In this document: one piece after another, positions 1-9,118 of the stretch
How positions within the stretch are numbered: position 1 is the stretch's first letter
How the letters are laid out: the number at the start of each line of letters is the position of its first letter
Assembly (NCBI RefSeq): GCF_964030845.1
Contig: NZ_OZ034983.1
Location: 744,001 to 808,000, forward strand
Direction of reading: 5' to 3'
DNA from: Candidatus Fukatsuia endosymbiont of Tuberolachnus salignus
Lineage (GTDB): Bacteria > Pseudomonadota > Gammaproteobacteria > Enterobacterales > Enterobacteriaceae
Length of the DNA: 64,000 nucleotides
Made by a program: the position numbers and the translations under genes
The notes under the pieces: generated by a model
Databases searched by the model: none
Seen by the model: the letters and a program-made list of their open reading frames with translations, nothing else
Told to the model about the DNA's origin: nothing

Positions 1-118
1 CTTTTTCCACTTTTTGTATCACAGCGGGAGGCGAATAAAGTGGCCCTTTTAATCCACAACCTACCAATCCAACCCATATTATCGTGATCAGCAGCCAACG
101 TTGTTGTTTTTTCATCAT
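1..118 (-). CDS. lptM: LPS-assembly lipoprotein LptM (YifL), partial
   Basis: This is the 5' part of a small lipoprotein gene that runs off the window edge. The ATG is at 118 (a second one at 115) and 39 codons are visible. They show a basic N-terminus, a hydrophobic stretch and the lipobox GLVGC followed by GLKGPLYSPP, which is the hallmark of LptM/YifL. In E. coli LptM assists oxidative maturation of the LptD-LptE outer-membrane LPS translocon. The gene is too short for most ORF callers. The downstream neighbours, expected to be dapF or cyaY, are not visible. Confidence 0.85.
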   Translation of the reverse strand, partial: MMKKQQRWLLITIIWVGLVGCGLKGPLYSPPAVIQKVEK

Positions 119-203
119 AGTGATGCCTGTAATTTATTCATCTATGCTCTCTATAATCGGCAGCTCGATCATTAAAAGCAAGTAAAACCACTCAGGGGTA
201 TTC

Positions 204-350
204 TAGAGCCTATTCTAAATCTTTTTGATCGACACTCAGACGAAGAAAAAAGGGATGAGACAGCGCAGTTTACAAAGCGTAAATGAGCATTTTTATCCCT
301 TTTTGATGAAGTATCAGTAATAAGAAGAGGAGATTTCGAACAGGTTCTTA
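204..350. repeat. MITE-like repeat family A, copy 1
   Basis: A 147-bp element with imperfect terminal inverted repeats, AGAGCCTATTCTAAATCT on the left and AGATTTCGAACAGGTTCT on the right, bounded by TA on both sides. Its right end overlaps the btuF stop codon (348-350). The same termini recur at 1980, 5004, 18935, 46385 and 51902. No coding capacity is seen. Confidence 0.8.
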
Positions 351-1184
351 GGAGGGAATAACAGCCAGTTGAGAGCAGAGTTGTTTAGCAGCCAGCAGGA
401 TACGTGGACTGGTGCGATTAAACCAGTCTTCATTGAGTACAATCACCGGTAGCTCAAGTTGTGGTCGCCAAAAGGTTTTTATGTTTTTGGCTTGCGATGG
501 TTGACCACTAATAATCACCACCTGAGGGCGACGTCGCAAAACTTGTTCACGGCTAATTTGCGGCCAGGGTATCTGACTATCCGCAAAAATATTTTTACCA
601 CCACAGAGTGTCACTATTTCACTTTGCAAGGTGTTACCTGAACTGGTAAATAGAGGTTGAGTGCCAAATTGCAGTAGGACCCGAAGTGGTTGAGAATGGC
701 GGCCATATTGTTGATATAGTGCGGCAATTTGCTGACGAATTTGCGCGGCAGCCTGATAGGCCTGTTTAGCATTAGGGCTGTAAACAGCCAGTTTTTCCAA
801 ATCTTGTACCATTTGCTCGAGACTATGGGGATCGGAATAAAAAATAGGAATGCCGAAAGCCGCCAGTTGGTCCAATGAGCGTTGTGGGTTGCCACCACGC
901 CAGGCGAGGATAAGATCAGGTTTTAACGCTAAAATTCGCTCGACGTTGATCCCTTGCCAGGAAGCAACCCGTTCCAGTTTATTGGCTGATGCCGGGTAGT
1001 CGGAATAGTCACTGACCGCCACTAACTGATCACCCAATCCGGCCGCATAAGCCAACTCGGTAGTGCTGGGAGCGAGGCTGATTACTCGCTCAGCCGCACT
1101 CAGGGGGAATACCAGTGAGGCCGTGATTAGCAGGCTAATAAAAAGAATGACGCTCTCACACTTGGAAAGCACTTTTAGTTTCAT
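348..1184 (-). CDS. btuF: Vitamin B12-binding periplasmic protein BtuF
   Basis: Periplasmic substrate-binding component of the BtuCDF cobalamin ABC importer, 278 aa (E. coli about 266). A signal peptide spans roughly residues 1-31 with no lipobox Cys. The mature protein starts with ERVISLAPSTTELAYAAG, typical of class III (BtuF/FhuD-like) binding proteins. The gene starts inside the mtnN stop codon (ATGA overlap, 1181-1184), so the two are translationally coupled, the arrangement seen in enterobacteria. The UAA stop lies exactly at the end of a family A repeat, so the extreme C-terminus may be slightly altered. btuC and btuD are not in this window. Confidence 0.93.
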   Translation of the reverse strand: MKLKVLSKCESVILFISLLITASLVFPLSAAERVISLAPSTTELAYAAGLGDQLVAVSDYSDYPASANKLERVASWQGINVERILALKPDLILAWRGGNPQRSLDQLAAFGIPIFYSDPHSLEQMVQDLEKLAVYSPNAKQAYQAAAQIRQQIAALYQQYGRHSQPLRVLLQFGTQPLFTSSGNTLQSEIVTLCGGKNIFADSQIPWPQISREQVLRRRPQVVIISGQPSQAKNIKTFWRPQLELPVIVLNEDWFNRTSPRILLAAKQLCSQLAVIPS

Positions 1185-1894
1185 GCAGCAGCAGGAGACT
1201 GTTGAGCTAAATCTGATAACATGCTGGCAACTAATCGGCTAGACTGTTGCGCTGCTACCGGTAAAAACTCGTCAAAACTCAGATGTGATTTTTGACAGGC
1301 AACATCGGAGATCGCGCGCACTATTACAAAGGGTATATTGAACTGATGACACACATGCCCAATAGCCGTCGCTTCCATGTCTACGGCGATTGCTGCCGGG
1401 AAGTGTTTTTTAAGGCGTTCTAAAGGCTCAGCGCCGTTAATAAAGGCATCGCCACTGCAAATTAGACCTGACCGCGCCGGTAACGTTAACTGTTCAATAC
1501 CTTTTTCTGCCGATGTAATCAGCCGGTTATCTGCGGTAAAAGTAGCGGGACAACCGGGTATCTGACCGAGTTTATGATCAAATGCCGTCACGTCCACATC
1601 GTGGTAACAAACTTCCTTAGAGACGACGATATCGCCGATTTTGAGATTACTCGCCAATCCCCCGGCGGAACCGGTATTGATGACGTAATTCGGCTGGTAA
1701 TGATTAAGTAATAAGGAAGTACTGATCGCGGCTGAAACTTTACCGATACCTGATTGCAGCAAAGCCACTTCAACACCGTTGAGCTGACCGGTATAAATTT
1801 CAAATCCTTGCAACGATCGAGTTTGACAGTTGTCAATCTTGTTACGCAGTAGGGTTATTTCTGGTTTCATGGCACCAATAATGGCTATTTTCAT
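1181..1894 (-). CDS. mtnN: 5'-methylthioadenosine/S-adenosylhomocysteine nucleosidase
   Basis: MTA/SAH nucleosidase (Pfs), 237 aa (E. coli 232). It hydrolyses methylthioadenosine, S-adenosylhomocysteine and 5'-deoxyadenosine to adenine plus the ribosyl product in methionine salvage and AI-2 precursor formation. Conserved landmarks are GAMKPE with the catalytic Glu12, the ribose-binding VDMEATA segment and the catalytic Asp in RAISDVA. E. coli has GAMEEE at the first site, and the catalytic third Glu is kept here. It is the first gene of a two-gene unit with btuF, which overlaps it by 4 bp. degP lies divergently upstream; the dgt gene found between them in E. coli is absent. Confidence 0.95.
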   Translation of the reverse strand: MKIAIIGAMKPEITLLRNKIDNCQTRSLQGFEIYTGQLNGVEVALLQSGIGKVSAAISTSLLLNHYQPNYVINTGSAGGLASNLKIGDIVVSKEVCYHDVDVTAFDHKLGQIPGCPATFTADNRLITSAEKGIEQLTLPARSGLICSGDAFINGAEPLERLKKHFPAAIAVDMEATAIGHVCHQFNIPFVIVRAISDVACQKSHLSFDEFLPVAAQQSSRLVASMLSDLAQQSPAAA

Positions 1895-1959
1895 CGTATT
1901 GTTCGCTAATTACCAAGGTTAGATTAATATATCGCCTGTATTTGGCTTGAAAGAGAGAC

Positions 1960-1975
1960 ATTATGCAAGAGGTCT
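1960..1975. repeat. Remnant end of repeat family B
   Basis: A 16-nt stretch reading ATTATGCAAGAGGTCT, identical to the right end of the family B copy at 27602-27617. It directly precedes family A copy 2. It is probably the last trace of a B element overwritten by A, but it is short enough that chance cannot be excluded. Confidence 0.35.
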
Positions 1976-1979
1976 GCTT

Positions 1980-2154
1980 TCGGAACCTGTTCCAAATCTT
2001 CTTGAGCGACGCTCAGACAAGGAAAAAACGGGCGAAAAAACGCAGTTTACTCTTTGTATATAATAAAAGGGAGTCAATGAGCATTTTGAGCGTGTTTTTG
2101 ACGAATGACTTGAGCGAAACACGGTGAGCACAAGAGATTTCGAACAGGTTCTAA
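1980..2154. repeat. MITE-like repeat family A, copy 2
   Basis: A full-length copy of about 175 bp with terminal inverted repeats GAACCTGTTCCAAATCT and AGATTTCGAACAGGTTC. The interior carries the family's pair of sub-repeats (GAGCGACGCTCAGAC and the central TTTGTATATAATAAAAGG). It fills most of the mtnN-degP intergenic region and ends 2 bp before a candidate degP promoter. Confidence 0.85.
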
Positions 2155-2155
2155 T

Positions 2156-2182
2156 GAACTTCGGGTCGAAGAATTAATCATA
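2156..2182 (+). promoter_or_regulatory. Candidate sigma-E promoter of degP
   Basis: GAACTT (2156-2161), 16 bp, then TCATA (2178-2182), which resembles the RpoE consensus GAACTT-N16-TCTNA about 70 bp upstream of the degP start. degP is a classical sigma-E gene in E. coli, so the placement is sensible. The -10 is imperfect, and assignment rests on pattern and gene identity only. Confidence 0.45.
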
Positions 2183-2250
2183 CAAGGTATGACTAAGCAA
2201 GTAGGTCAAATCATCCGCTAATTTTATTTTATCTCTAGAGAAATCGATTT

Positions 2251-3693
2251 ATGAAGAAAACCATTTTAGTGTTCAGTACATTGGCATTGAGTATAAGTTT
2301 AGTTGTCATGCCAGTTGTAGCCACTGCTGCAGGACCCCTTTCCAGTAATCAGATAGGAGATAGCCAGACAGGCAGCGGGCAAGTGTTGCCAAGTTTAGCA
2401 CCGATGCTAGAGAACGTAATGCCTGCAGTGGTCAGCATTAATATTGAAGGCAGTACCATTGTTAAGAGAGACCAGAGATCATCGCAGTTTTTTGGCGACG
2501 CTTCTCCCTTTTGCCAAGAAGATTCTCCACTCCAGAACTCGCCTTTCTGCGGGGGTAATCAAAGGGGTTATAGCCAGCCAATAGAAAAAAATTTTAAGGC
2601 GTTGGGCTCGGGTGTAGTGATCGATGCAGATAAGGGCTATGTCGTCACCAATAACCATGTGGTGGAGCACGCGAGTAAAATTCAAGTGCAATTGAGCGAT
2701 GGTCGTCACTACGATGCGAAAATCATTGGTAAAGATCCCCGCACTGATATTGCTCTGCTGCAATTGAAAGACTTTAAAAATCTGAAAGCCATGAAAATGG
2801 CCGATTCGGATAAGTTACGAGTGGGAGATTATACCGTTGCCATTGGTAATCCTTATGGTTTGGGAGAAACCGCGACATTCGGTATTGTTTCTGCGTTGGG
2901 GCGCAGTGGTCTGAATTTGGAAAATGACGAAAATTTTATCCAAACCGACGCAGCGATTAACCGGGGTAATTCGGGTGGCGCTTTGGTTAATTTGCAGGGT
3001 GAACTGATTGGTATTAATACGGCGATCCTCGCCCCTGATGGTGGCAATATTGGTATCGGTTTTGCCATTCCAAGCAACATGATAAAAAATCTGACGGCTC
3101 AAATGGTGGAATTCGGTCAGGTAAAACGAGGCGAACTCGGGATTATGGGTACCGAGCTTAATGCAGAATTGGCGAAAGCCATGCGAGTAGATGCACAAAA
3201 GGGGGCTTTTATTAGCCAGGTGTTACCGAATTCTTCTGCTGCTAAGGCGGGTATTAAAGCCGGAGATGTGATTGTCAAATTGAATAATAAACCGGTCAAC
3301 AGCTTCGCCTCTTTCCGTGCTGAGATAGGCAGTTTACCCATTGGGACAAAAATGACGTTGGGTTTGTTGCGTGATGGCAAACCTATTACCATTAATATCA
3401 CCCTGGAACAGGGTTCTCAGGCTCGCGTCAGTTCTGGTACGCTTTATAAGGGGATTGAGGGAGCGGAATTAAGTAATGCCACTAGCTCTCCAGGAGTGAA
3501 AATCGGTGAGGTAAAACCGGGGTCTGCAGCCTTTCGTATTGGCCTGAAAAAAGATGACATTATCATGGCGATCAGCCAGCAAAGAGTGCAGAATTTGGCA
3601 GATTTACGTAAAATACTCGACGGAGAACCCAAGATCTTAGCGTTACGTATTCGTCGTGGTGAGAATGATATTTATCTTTTAGCACAACAATGA
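2251..3693 (+). CDS. degP: Periplasmic serine endoprotease/chaperone DegP (HtrA)
   Basis: Heat-shock protease-chaperone of the periplasm, 480 aa (E. coli 474), degrading or refolding misfolded envelope proteins. Signal peptide about 1-27. The protease domain carries the catalytic triad His136 (TNNHVV), Asp166 (RTDIAL) and Ser241 (GNSGGA). Two PDZ domains follow at about 285-375 and 395-475. The LA loop with the Cys88/Cys100 pair distinguishes DegP from DegQ. The coding sequence looks intact. A possible sigma-E promoter lies upstream and a hairpin terminator downstream. Confidence 0.96.
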   Translation: MKKTILVFSTLALSISLVVMPVVATAAGPLSSNQIGDSQTGSGQVLPSLAPMLENVMPAVVSINIEGSTIVKRDQRSSQFFGDASPFCQEDSPLQNSPFCGGNQRGYSQPIEKNFKALGSGVVIDADKGYVVTNNHVVEHASKIQVQLSDGRHYDAKIIGKDPRTDIALLQLKDFKNLKAMKMADSDKLRVGDYTVAIGNPYGLGETATFGIVSALGRSGLNLENDENFIQTDAAINRGNSGGALVNLQGELIGINTAILAPDGGNIGIGFAIPSNMIKNLTAQMVEFGQVKRGELGIMGTELNAELAKAMRVDAQKGAFISQVLPNSSAAKAGIKAGDVIVKLNNKPVNSFASFRAEIGSLPIGTKMTLGLLRDGKPITINITLEQGSQARVSSGTLYKGIEGAELSNATSSPGVKIGEVKPGSAAFRIGLKKDDIIMAISQQRVQNLADLRKILDGEPKILALRIRRGENDIYLLAQQ

Positions 3694-3699
3694 CCGCCT

Positions 3700-3735
3700 G
3701 TGGGCAGGGTTCGCCTTGCCCACCTTCTGATTTTT
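3700..3735 (+). terminator. degP intrinsic terminator
   Basis: A 10-bp GC-rich stem (GTGGGCAGGG / CCTTGCCCAC, one G-U) with a TTCG loop at 3700-3723, followed by CTTCTGATTTTT. It lies 6 bp after the degP stop codon. Confidence 0.7.
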
Positions 3736-3776
3736 GATGAAGTATTCGTGAGTGTAATGGATTTCGAATAGGCTTA
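3731..3776. repeat. Partial family A repeat (right end)
   Basis: TTTTTGATGAAGTAT followed by GGATTTCGAATAGGCTTAA matches the right third of family A copy 1 (295-350). Its terminal TTA is the reverse complement of the obgE stop codon (3774-3776), so the repeat end supplies the stop. Confidence 0.6.
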
Positions 3777-4886
3777 AGAGCCGTTGTTGGTCCCAAAGCC
3801 TGCTAGCTGCTCGCGATGATAGTCGTCCCACATAAACTCAACCTTTTCCGTTGATTCTTTTTCGATTGTTAAGTCTTTTTGCTGTGTATTGAGAAAATTC
3901 ATTACATCCCAGCATAGCACATGAACACCACTACGATTTGCCGCCGATATTATGTAATATTTTTCTTGCCATCCTAGCGCGGCGGTAATGCTTTTTGCGC
4001 GTTCTTCGACTTCTGTTTTGTCTAGCAAATCAGTTTTGTTGAAGACTAACCAACGTGGTTTGTTGACAAGATCAACCTTATATTGCTGTAATTCGTTAAT
4101 AATGATATTGATATTTTCAACTGGATCAGAACCGTCTATCGGTGCGATGTCGACCAAATGTAATAACAGACGGCAACGCTCCAGATGTTTTAAGAAACGG
4201 ATCCCTAAACCTACACCTGTTGAGGCCCCTTCAATTAGCCCTGGAATATCAGCGACGACAAAACTTTGCTCATGATCCATCCGAACAGCACCAAGGCTCG
4301 GTACCAAAGTAGTAAAAGGGTAATCGGCCACTTTCGGTTTGGCGGCAGAAACGGCACGAATGAAAGTAGATTTACCCGCATTAGGCAACCCTAGCATGCC
4401 AACATCCGCTAACAATAAAAGTTCCAGGGTCAAATCACGTGCTTCTCCGGTTGTTCCCATCGTTTTTTGGCGTGGAGTACGGTTAACAGAAGATTTAAAA
4501 CGTGTATTACCCAGTCCGTGAAAGCCTCCTTGCGCTACCATCAAACTCTGCTGGTGGCATAACATATCACCCAGGATTTCACCGGTACCTTGATCTAATA
4601 CCCTGGTACCCACCGGCACTTTAAGGGTGATATCCTTACCTCGTTTGCCGGTACAGTCACAACTTTGACCGTTTTGACCACGCTCGGCACGAAACGCTTT
4701 TACAAAGTGATAGTCGATCAAGGTGTTGAGATTCTCATCCGCGAGTAGATAAACATTACCGCCATCACCGCCATCCCCTCCGTTAGGCCCTCCATCCGGG
4801 ATGTATTTCTCGCGACGAAAACTGACGCAGCCGTTACCGCCATCACCGGCCACAACGAGGATCATGGCTTCATCTACAAACTTCAT
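3774..4886 (-). CDS. obgE: Obg-family GTPase ObgE/CgtA
   Basis: Essential GTPase acting in late 50S ribosome assembly and stringent and cell-cycle signalling, 370 aa (E. coli 390). The glycine-rich Obg fold spans about 1-158. The G domain has G1 GLPNAGKS (166-173), G3 DIPG (213-216) and G4 NKTD (about 282-285). The acidic C-terminal tail is shorter than in E. coli and ends where a partial family A repeat begins. The usual upstream partners rplU-rpmA are not adjacent; the upstream region holds repeats and the divergent cyo operon. Confidence 0.96.
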   Translation of the reverse strand: MKFVDEAMILVVAGDGGNGCVSFRREKYIPDGGPNGGDGGDGGNVYLLADENLNTLIDYHFVKAFRAERGQNGQSCDCTGKRGKDITLKVPVGTRVLDQGTGEILGDMLCHQQSLMVAQGGFHGLGNTRFKSSVNRTPRQKTMGTTGEARDLTLELLLLADVGMLGLPNAGKSTFIRAVSAAKPKVADYPFTTLVPSLGAVRMDHEQSFVVADIPGLIEGASTGVGLGIRFLKHLERCRLLLHLVDIAPIDGSDPVENINIIINELQQYKVDLVNKPRWLVFNKTDLLDKTEVEERAKSITAALGWQEKYYIISAANRSGVHVLCWDVMNFLNTQQKDLTIEKESTEKVEFMWDDYHREQLAGFGTNNGS

Positions 4887-4942
4887 TTTACTTTCTCCGT
4901 AAATCAGTTATCGGGTACAGAGAGCCTATCAAACTGGCAGCA

Positions 4943-4979
4943 GAATTTGCAGCACCTAGTAGGTTTTGCAAGAAGTCTA
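4943..4979. repeat. Partial family B repeat (right end)
   Basis: GCAGCACCTAGTAGG followed by TTTTGCAAGAAGTCTA matches the right end of the full family B copy at 14589-14729. Only the terminal 37 bp or so is present. Confidence 0.7.
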
Positions 4980-5003
4980 TTCTATATTCCGTGAAGTATA
5001 TCT

Positions 5004-5172
5004 TAGAACCTGTTCGAAATCTCTTGTGCTCGCTGTGTTTTGGTCAAACGACTCGTCAAAAATAAGCTCAAAATGCTTATTTATTCCCTTTTTTTATAAA
5101 GAGTAGACTACGCCTTTTCACCCATTTTTTCCTCGTTTGGACACAGCGAAAAGGATTTGTAACAGGCTCTGA
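5004..5172. repeat. MITE-like repeat family A, copy 4
   Basis: A 169-bp copy in the obgE-cyoA intergenic region, starting TTAGAACCTGTTCGAAATCT and ending AGGATTTGTAACAGGCTCT. It is in the opposite orientation to copy 2. The remaining 5173-5562 holds the cyo leader. GTTA-type direct repeats near 5330-5355 could suit ArcA, but I could not define a convincing promoter. Confidence 0.85.
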
Positions 5173-5562
5173 GAGTGGAGGTAAGAAGCTGGTTAATTAC
5201 TGCTTTTTTTGATAAGTAATGGCACATTTGGGATAACTGAAAATCAGGAGTTAACCTTAACCAAACGCAAGTTGGTATCATTTCTTTATTAATACTAGTT
5301 ACTTTTTCCTTACTGCTATTAGTAAGTTATTGTAACGGTTAGTCAGTTAACAGGTATCAGTGATACTGATGATCATCTTGATTGAGCCGGTCAATCAGCC
5401 GTTGATAGCAGATCAGGTATGTTTACAGTCTAACGACCTTGCCGTAAAATGCCGGCACAGGTGAAAGCGACAATAGGCCTCTATCTGCTGACCGGCGGTA
5501 TAAAGTCAACGAGGGGATTCAAAAGAGGTCTGGTAGCGTTATTTTGTCATTGAGGTCGTTAG

Positions 5563-6504
5563 ATGAGACGTAAGAGTTACATTAAAAGTATAGGGATATT
5601 TTCTTTATTTGCCGCCATGGTAATGCTAAGTGGCTGCGACACTGTTTTGATGGATCCCAAAGGTGCCATCGGGGTTGAGCAGAAAAAGCTAATACTGACA
5701 GCGACAGGTTTGATGTTAATTGTCGTCATTCCGGTTATCTTTATGACCTTTGCTTTTGCCTGGAAGTTCCGCGCTAGCAACAAAAATGCTGCTTACACTC
5801 CCAATTGGTCTCATTCTAACAAAATTGAGGTCGTTGTTTGGTCAGTGCCAATCATTATCATTGCTATCCTAGCAGTAATAACCTGGCGAACCAGTCACGA
5901 ACTTGATCCCTATAAACCATTGGTTAGTGATAAAAAACCTATCACTATTGAAGTGATTTCTCTTGACTGGAAATGGTTGTTTATCTACCCAGAACAAGGT
6001 ATTGCTACTGTCAACGAATTAGCGTTCCCGACTCATGTTCCACTAAATTTCAAGATCACCTCTAATTCGGTAATGAACTCGTTTTTTATTCCTCAGTTGG
6101 GTGGGCAAATTTATGCGATGGCCGGGATGCAGACCAAATTGCATCTTATTGCTAATGAAGCCGGTAAATACAAAGGTATTTCCGGTAGTTATAGTGGTGA
6201 AGGCTTTTCAGGAATGAAATTTACTGCTATCGCTACACCGACGGAAGCAGATTTCAACCGATGGGTCGCACAAGTAAAAGCATCGCCGCACACCCTGAAT
6301 AATACTGATGATTTCGATAAATTAGCGCAACCGAGCGAAAATAACCCCGTTGACTATTTTTCCAGTGTAAAACCCGCGCTGTTCAAAGAAACAATTAATA
6401 AATTTATGGGTGATATGCACATGCATAGTAGCGAGCCGATGGGTGACAAGATGCATCAAAGCATACACAAAGGTGAACAGGTTCACACAGGAACCGAGGA
6501 ATAA
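5563..6504 (+). CDS. cyoA: Cytochrome bo3 ubiquinol oxidase subunit II
   Basis: Subunit II of the proton-pumping bo3 quinol oxidase of the inner membrane, 313 aa (E. coli 315). A lipoprotein signal ends at LSGC (Cys25), two transmembrane helices follow (about 44-66 and 87-107), then a periplasmic cupredoxin domain. The CuA ligands of cytochrome c oxidases are absent, as expected for a quinol oxidase. The tail is rich in His and Met (GDMHMHSSEPMGDKMHQS), a little unusual. First gene of cyoABCDE, with cyoB 3 bp downstream. Confidence 0.96.
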   Translation: MRRKSYIKSIGIFSLFAAMVMLSGCDTVLMDPKGAIGVEQKKLILTATGLMLIVVIPVIFMTFAFAWKFRASNKNAAYTPNWSHSNKIEVVVWSVPIIIIAILAVITWRTSHELDPYKPLVSDKKPITIEVISLDWKWLFIYPEQGIATVNELAFPTHVPLNFKITSNSVMNSFFIPQLGGQIYAMAGMQTKLHLIANEAGKYKGISGSYSGEGFSGMKFTAIATPTEADFNRWVAQVKASPHTLNNTDDFDKLAQPSENNPVDYFSSVKPALFKETINKFMGDMHMHSSEPMGDKMHQSIHKGEQVHTGTEE

Positions 6505-6507
6505 ACG

Positions 6508-8499
6508 ATGCTGGGAAAATTAACACTTGAAGCGGTGCCGTTTCACGAACCAATCGTTATGATAACCGTCGCGTTGATTATAGCCGCTGGACTGGCACTG
6601 ACGGCTTTTTTAACTTATTTCGGTAAATGGAAATGGTTGTGGAGTGAATGGTTGACCTCGGTTGATCATAAAAAAATCGGTATCATGTATATTATCGTCG
6701 CTATGGTCATGCTAATGCGTGGTTTTGCCGATGCGATTATGATGCGCAGTCAGCAAGCGTTGTCCTCTGCAGGGGAAGCAGGTTTTTTGCCACCTCATCA
6801 CTACGATCAGATTTTCACTGCCCATGGCGTGATTATGATTTTCTTTATGGCGATGCCTTTTGTCATCGGTCTCATGAATGTGGTCGTACCATTACAGATA
6901 GGTGCGCGTGACGTCGCCTATCCGTTCCTGAATTCTTTAAGTTTCTGGTTATTTGTCGTTGGCGTGCTATTAATCAATATTTCCCTCGGTGTGGGTGAAT
7001 TCGCGCAAACTGGCTGGTTGGCCTATCCGCCACTGTCTGCCAAAGAGTATAACCCGGGCGTAGGCGTCGATTATTGGATATGGAGCTTGCAAATTTCAGG
7101 TCTGGGTACTCTGTTGACCGGTGTTAATTTTTTCGCCACCATCCTGAAGATGCGTGCACCCGGAATGTCGATGATGAAAATGCCGGTTTTCACCTGGACT
7201 GCGCTTTGTGCCAACATCTTGATTATCATTGCTTTCCCTATTTTGACCGTAACCATCGCGTTGCTAACACTAGATCGTTATCTAGGTACCCACTTTTTTA
7301 CCAATGATATGGGTGGCAACATGATGATGTATATCAACCTGATTTGGGCCTGGGGGCATCCAGAAGTCTATATCTTGGTGCTGCCTGTATTTGGCATATT
7401 TTCCGAAGTCACTGCCACCTTCTCGAAAAAACGATTATTTGGATACACTTCATTAGTGTGGGCAACCATTGTTATTACCGTACTGTCGTTTGTTGTTTGG
7501 TTGCACCATTTTTTTACTATGGGATCAGGTGCCAATGTCAATGCCTTTTTCGGTATCGCTACCATGATTATTTCTATTCCAACGGGGGTAAAAATCTTCA
7601 ATTGGCTGTTCACCATGTATCAAGGTCGCATCCAGTTCAACTCAGCCATGTTGTGGACGATTGGTTTCATTGTCACCTTTTCTGTCGGTGGTATGACCGG
7701 TGTGTTGTTGGCGGTGCCAGGTGCCAACTTTGTCTTGCATAACAGTCTGTTCCTGATTGCTCACTTCCATAATGTCATTATCGGTGGTGTAGTATTTGGC
7801 TGTTTCGCAGGTCTAACTTACTGGTTCCCTAAATCTTTTGGTTTTACGCTGAATGAAAAATGGGGTATCCGCGCATTCTGGTTTTGGCTGATTGGTTTCT
7901 TCGTCGCTTTTATGCCTCTGTATGTCCTTGGTTTTATGGGAATGACCCGCCGTTTAAGCCAAGACATTAACCCAGAATTCCATCCGATGTTGATGGTAGC
8001 GGCAGGCGGTGCCGTGCTTATCGCCTGTGGTATTTTGTGTCAGGTTATCCAGGTTTTTGTCAGTATCCGTGACCGTGAACAAAATCGCGATCTGACTGGT
8101 GATCCTTGGGGAGCGCGTACACTAGAATGGGCAACGTCTTCTCCTCCTCCATTCTATAACTTCGCTACAGTTCCCCGTATTCACGGGCGTGATGAATTCT
8201 GGCATATGAAAGAGACAGGTAAAGCGTACCAACGCCCAGCAAAATATGAAGAAATCCATATGCCTAAAAATACCGGTGCCGGTGTAGTGATTGCTGGCTT
8301 CAGCTTAATCTTTGGTTTTGCCATGATTTGGTACATCTGGTGGCTAGCGGCTATTGGTTTTGCTGGCATGGTTATCACCTGGATCGCGAAAAGTTTCGAT
8401 GAGGATGTCGATTACTATGTACCTGTTGATGAAATCGAACATATTGAAAATCAACATCATGAACAAATCAGCAAAGCAGGCGTGAATCATGTCAACTGA
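6508..8499 (+). CDS. cyoB: Cytochrome bo3 ubiquinol oxidase subunit I
   Basis: Catalytic subunit of bo3 oxidase, 663 aa, the same length as E. coli CyoB. It binds low-spin heme b and the heme o3-CuB centre, reduces O2 and pumps protons. Visible ligands are His106 in FTAHGV (heme b), the WGHPEVY His-Tyr pair near residue 284, WLHHFF (CuB) near 333, and HFHNV near 419-421 (both hemes). About 15 transmembrane helices. It overlaps cyoC by 11 bp. No disruption seen. Confidence 0.97.
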   Translation: MLGKLTLEAVPFHEPIVMITVALIIAAGLALTAFLTYFGKWKWLWSEWLTSVDHKKIGIMYIIVAMVMLMRGFADAIMMRSQQALSSAGEAGFLPPHHYDQIFTAHGVIMIFFMAMPFVIGLMNVVVPLQIGARDVAYPFLNSLSFWLFVVGVLLINISLGVGEFAQTGWLAYPPLSAKEYNPGVGVDYWIWSLQISGLGTLLTGVNFFATILKMRAPGMSMMKMPVFTWTALCANILIIIAFPILTVTIALLTLDRYLGTHFFTNDMGGNMMMYINLIWAWGHPEVYILVLPVFGIFSEVTATFSKKRLFGYTSLVWATIVITVLSFVVWLHHFFTMGSGANVNAFFGIATMIISIPTGVKIFNWLFTMYQGRIQFNSAMLWTIGFIVTFSVGGMTGVLLAVPGANFVLHNSLFLIAHFHNVIIGGVVFGCFAGLTYWFPKSFGFTLNEKWGIRAFWFWLIGFFVAFMPLYVLGFMGMTRRLSQDINPEFHPMLMVAAGGAVLIACGILCQVIQVFVSIRDREQNRDLTGDPWGARTLEWATSSPPPFYNFATVPRIHGRDEFWHMKETGKAYQRPAKYEEIHMPKNTGAGVVIAGFSLIFGFAMIWYIWWLAAIGFAGMVITWIAKSFDEDVDYYVPVDEIEHIENQHHEQISKAGVNHVN

Positions 8500-9118
8500 A
8501 TCTCTGACTCAGCATAGTTTCAACCATAATAATATGGCTCATGCAGAGCATAGCCATCATGATAGTGGAGCTACAAAAATATTTGGCTTCTGGATCTACC
8601 TGATGAGCGATTGCATTTTATTTGCGACATTGTTTGCAACCTATGCAGTTTTAGTCAACAGCACCGCAGGGGGGCCTTCAGGTAAAGATATTTTTGATCT
8701 GCGTTTTGTGTTAATAGAAACCTTCTTGTTATTGTTTAGTAGTATTACCTACGGCATTGCGATGCTTGGAATGAATAAAGGCAGTAAAGGCCAGGTTAAT
8801 CTGTGGCTGGCATTGACTTTTTTGCTTGGGTTGGGTTTTGTAGCAATGGAAATTTTTGAATTCCATGAGCTGATTGCTGAAGGTTATGGTCCTGATCGCA
8901 GTGCTTTCCTGTCAAGCTTCTTCGCATTGGTAGCAACTCATGGTATTCATGTGAGCGTCGGTCTGGTTTGGATCATTATCATGATAATCCAAATAACAAA
9001 ACGTGGTTTGAGTGCAACGAACCAAACCAGGTTAATGTGTCTGAGCCTGTTTTGGCATTTCCTCGATGTAGTATGGATATGTGTATTCACCGTTGTTTAT
9101 CTGTTAGGAGCCATGTAA
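8489..9118 (+). CDS. cyoC: Cytochrome bo3 ubiquinol oxidase subunit III
   Basis: Subunit III of bo3 oxidase, 209 aa (E. coli 204). A hydrophilic His-rich N-terminus (AHAEHSHHDSG) is followed by five transmembrane helices with conserved FWIYLMSDCILFA and ATHGIHVSVGL segments. It stabilises subunit I. The start lies inside the cyoB end and the stop abuts the cyoD start directly, indicating translational coupling. Confidence 0.96.
   Translation: MSTESLTQHSFNHNNMAHAEHSHHDSGATKIFGFWIYLMSDCILFATLFATYAVLVNSTAGGPSGKDIFDLRFVLIETFLLLFSSITYGIAMLGMNKGSKGQVNLWLALTFLLGLGFVAMEIFEFHELIAEGYGPDRSAFLSSFFALVATHGIHVSVGLVWIIIMIIQITKRGLSATNQTRLMCLSLFWHFLDVVWICVFTVVYLLGAM

Noticed and set aside
5173..5562. ArcA/Fnr sites and a promoter for cyo
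   Set aside because: GTTA repeats are present but too degenerate in AT-rich sequence to define a site.
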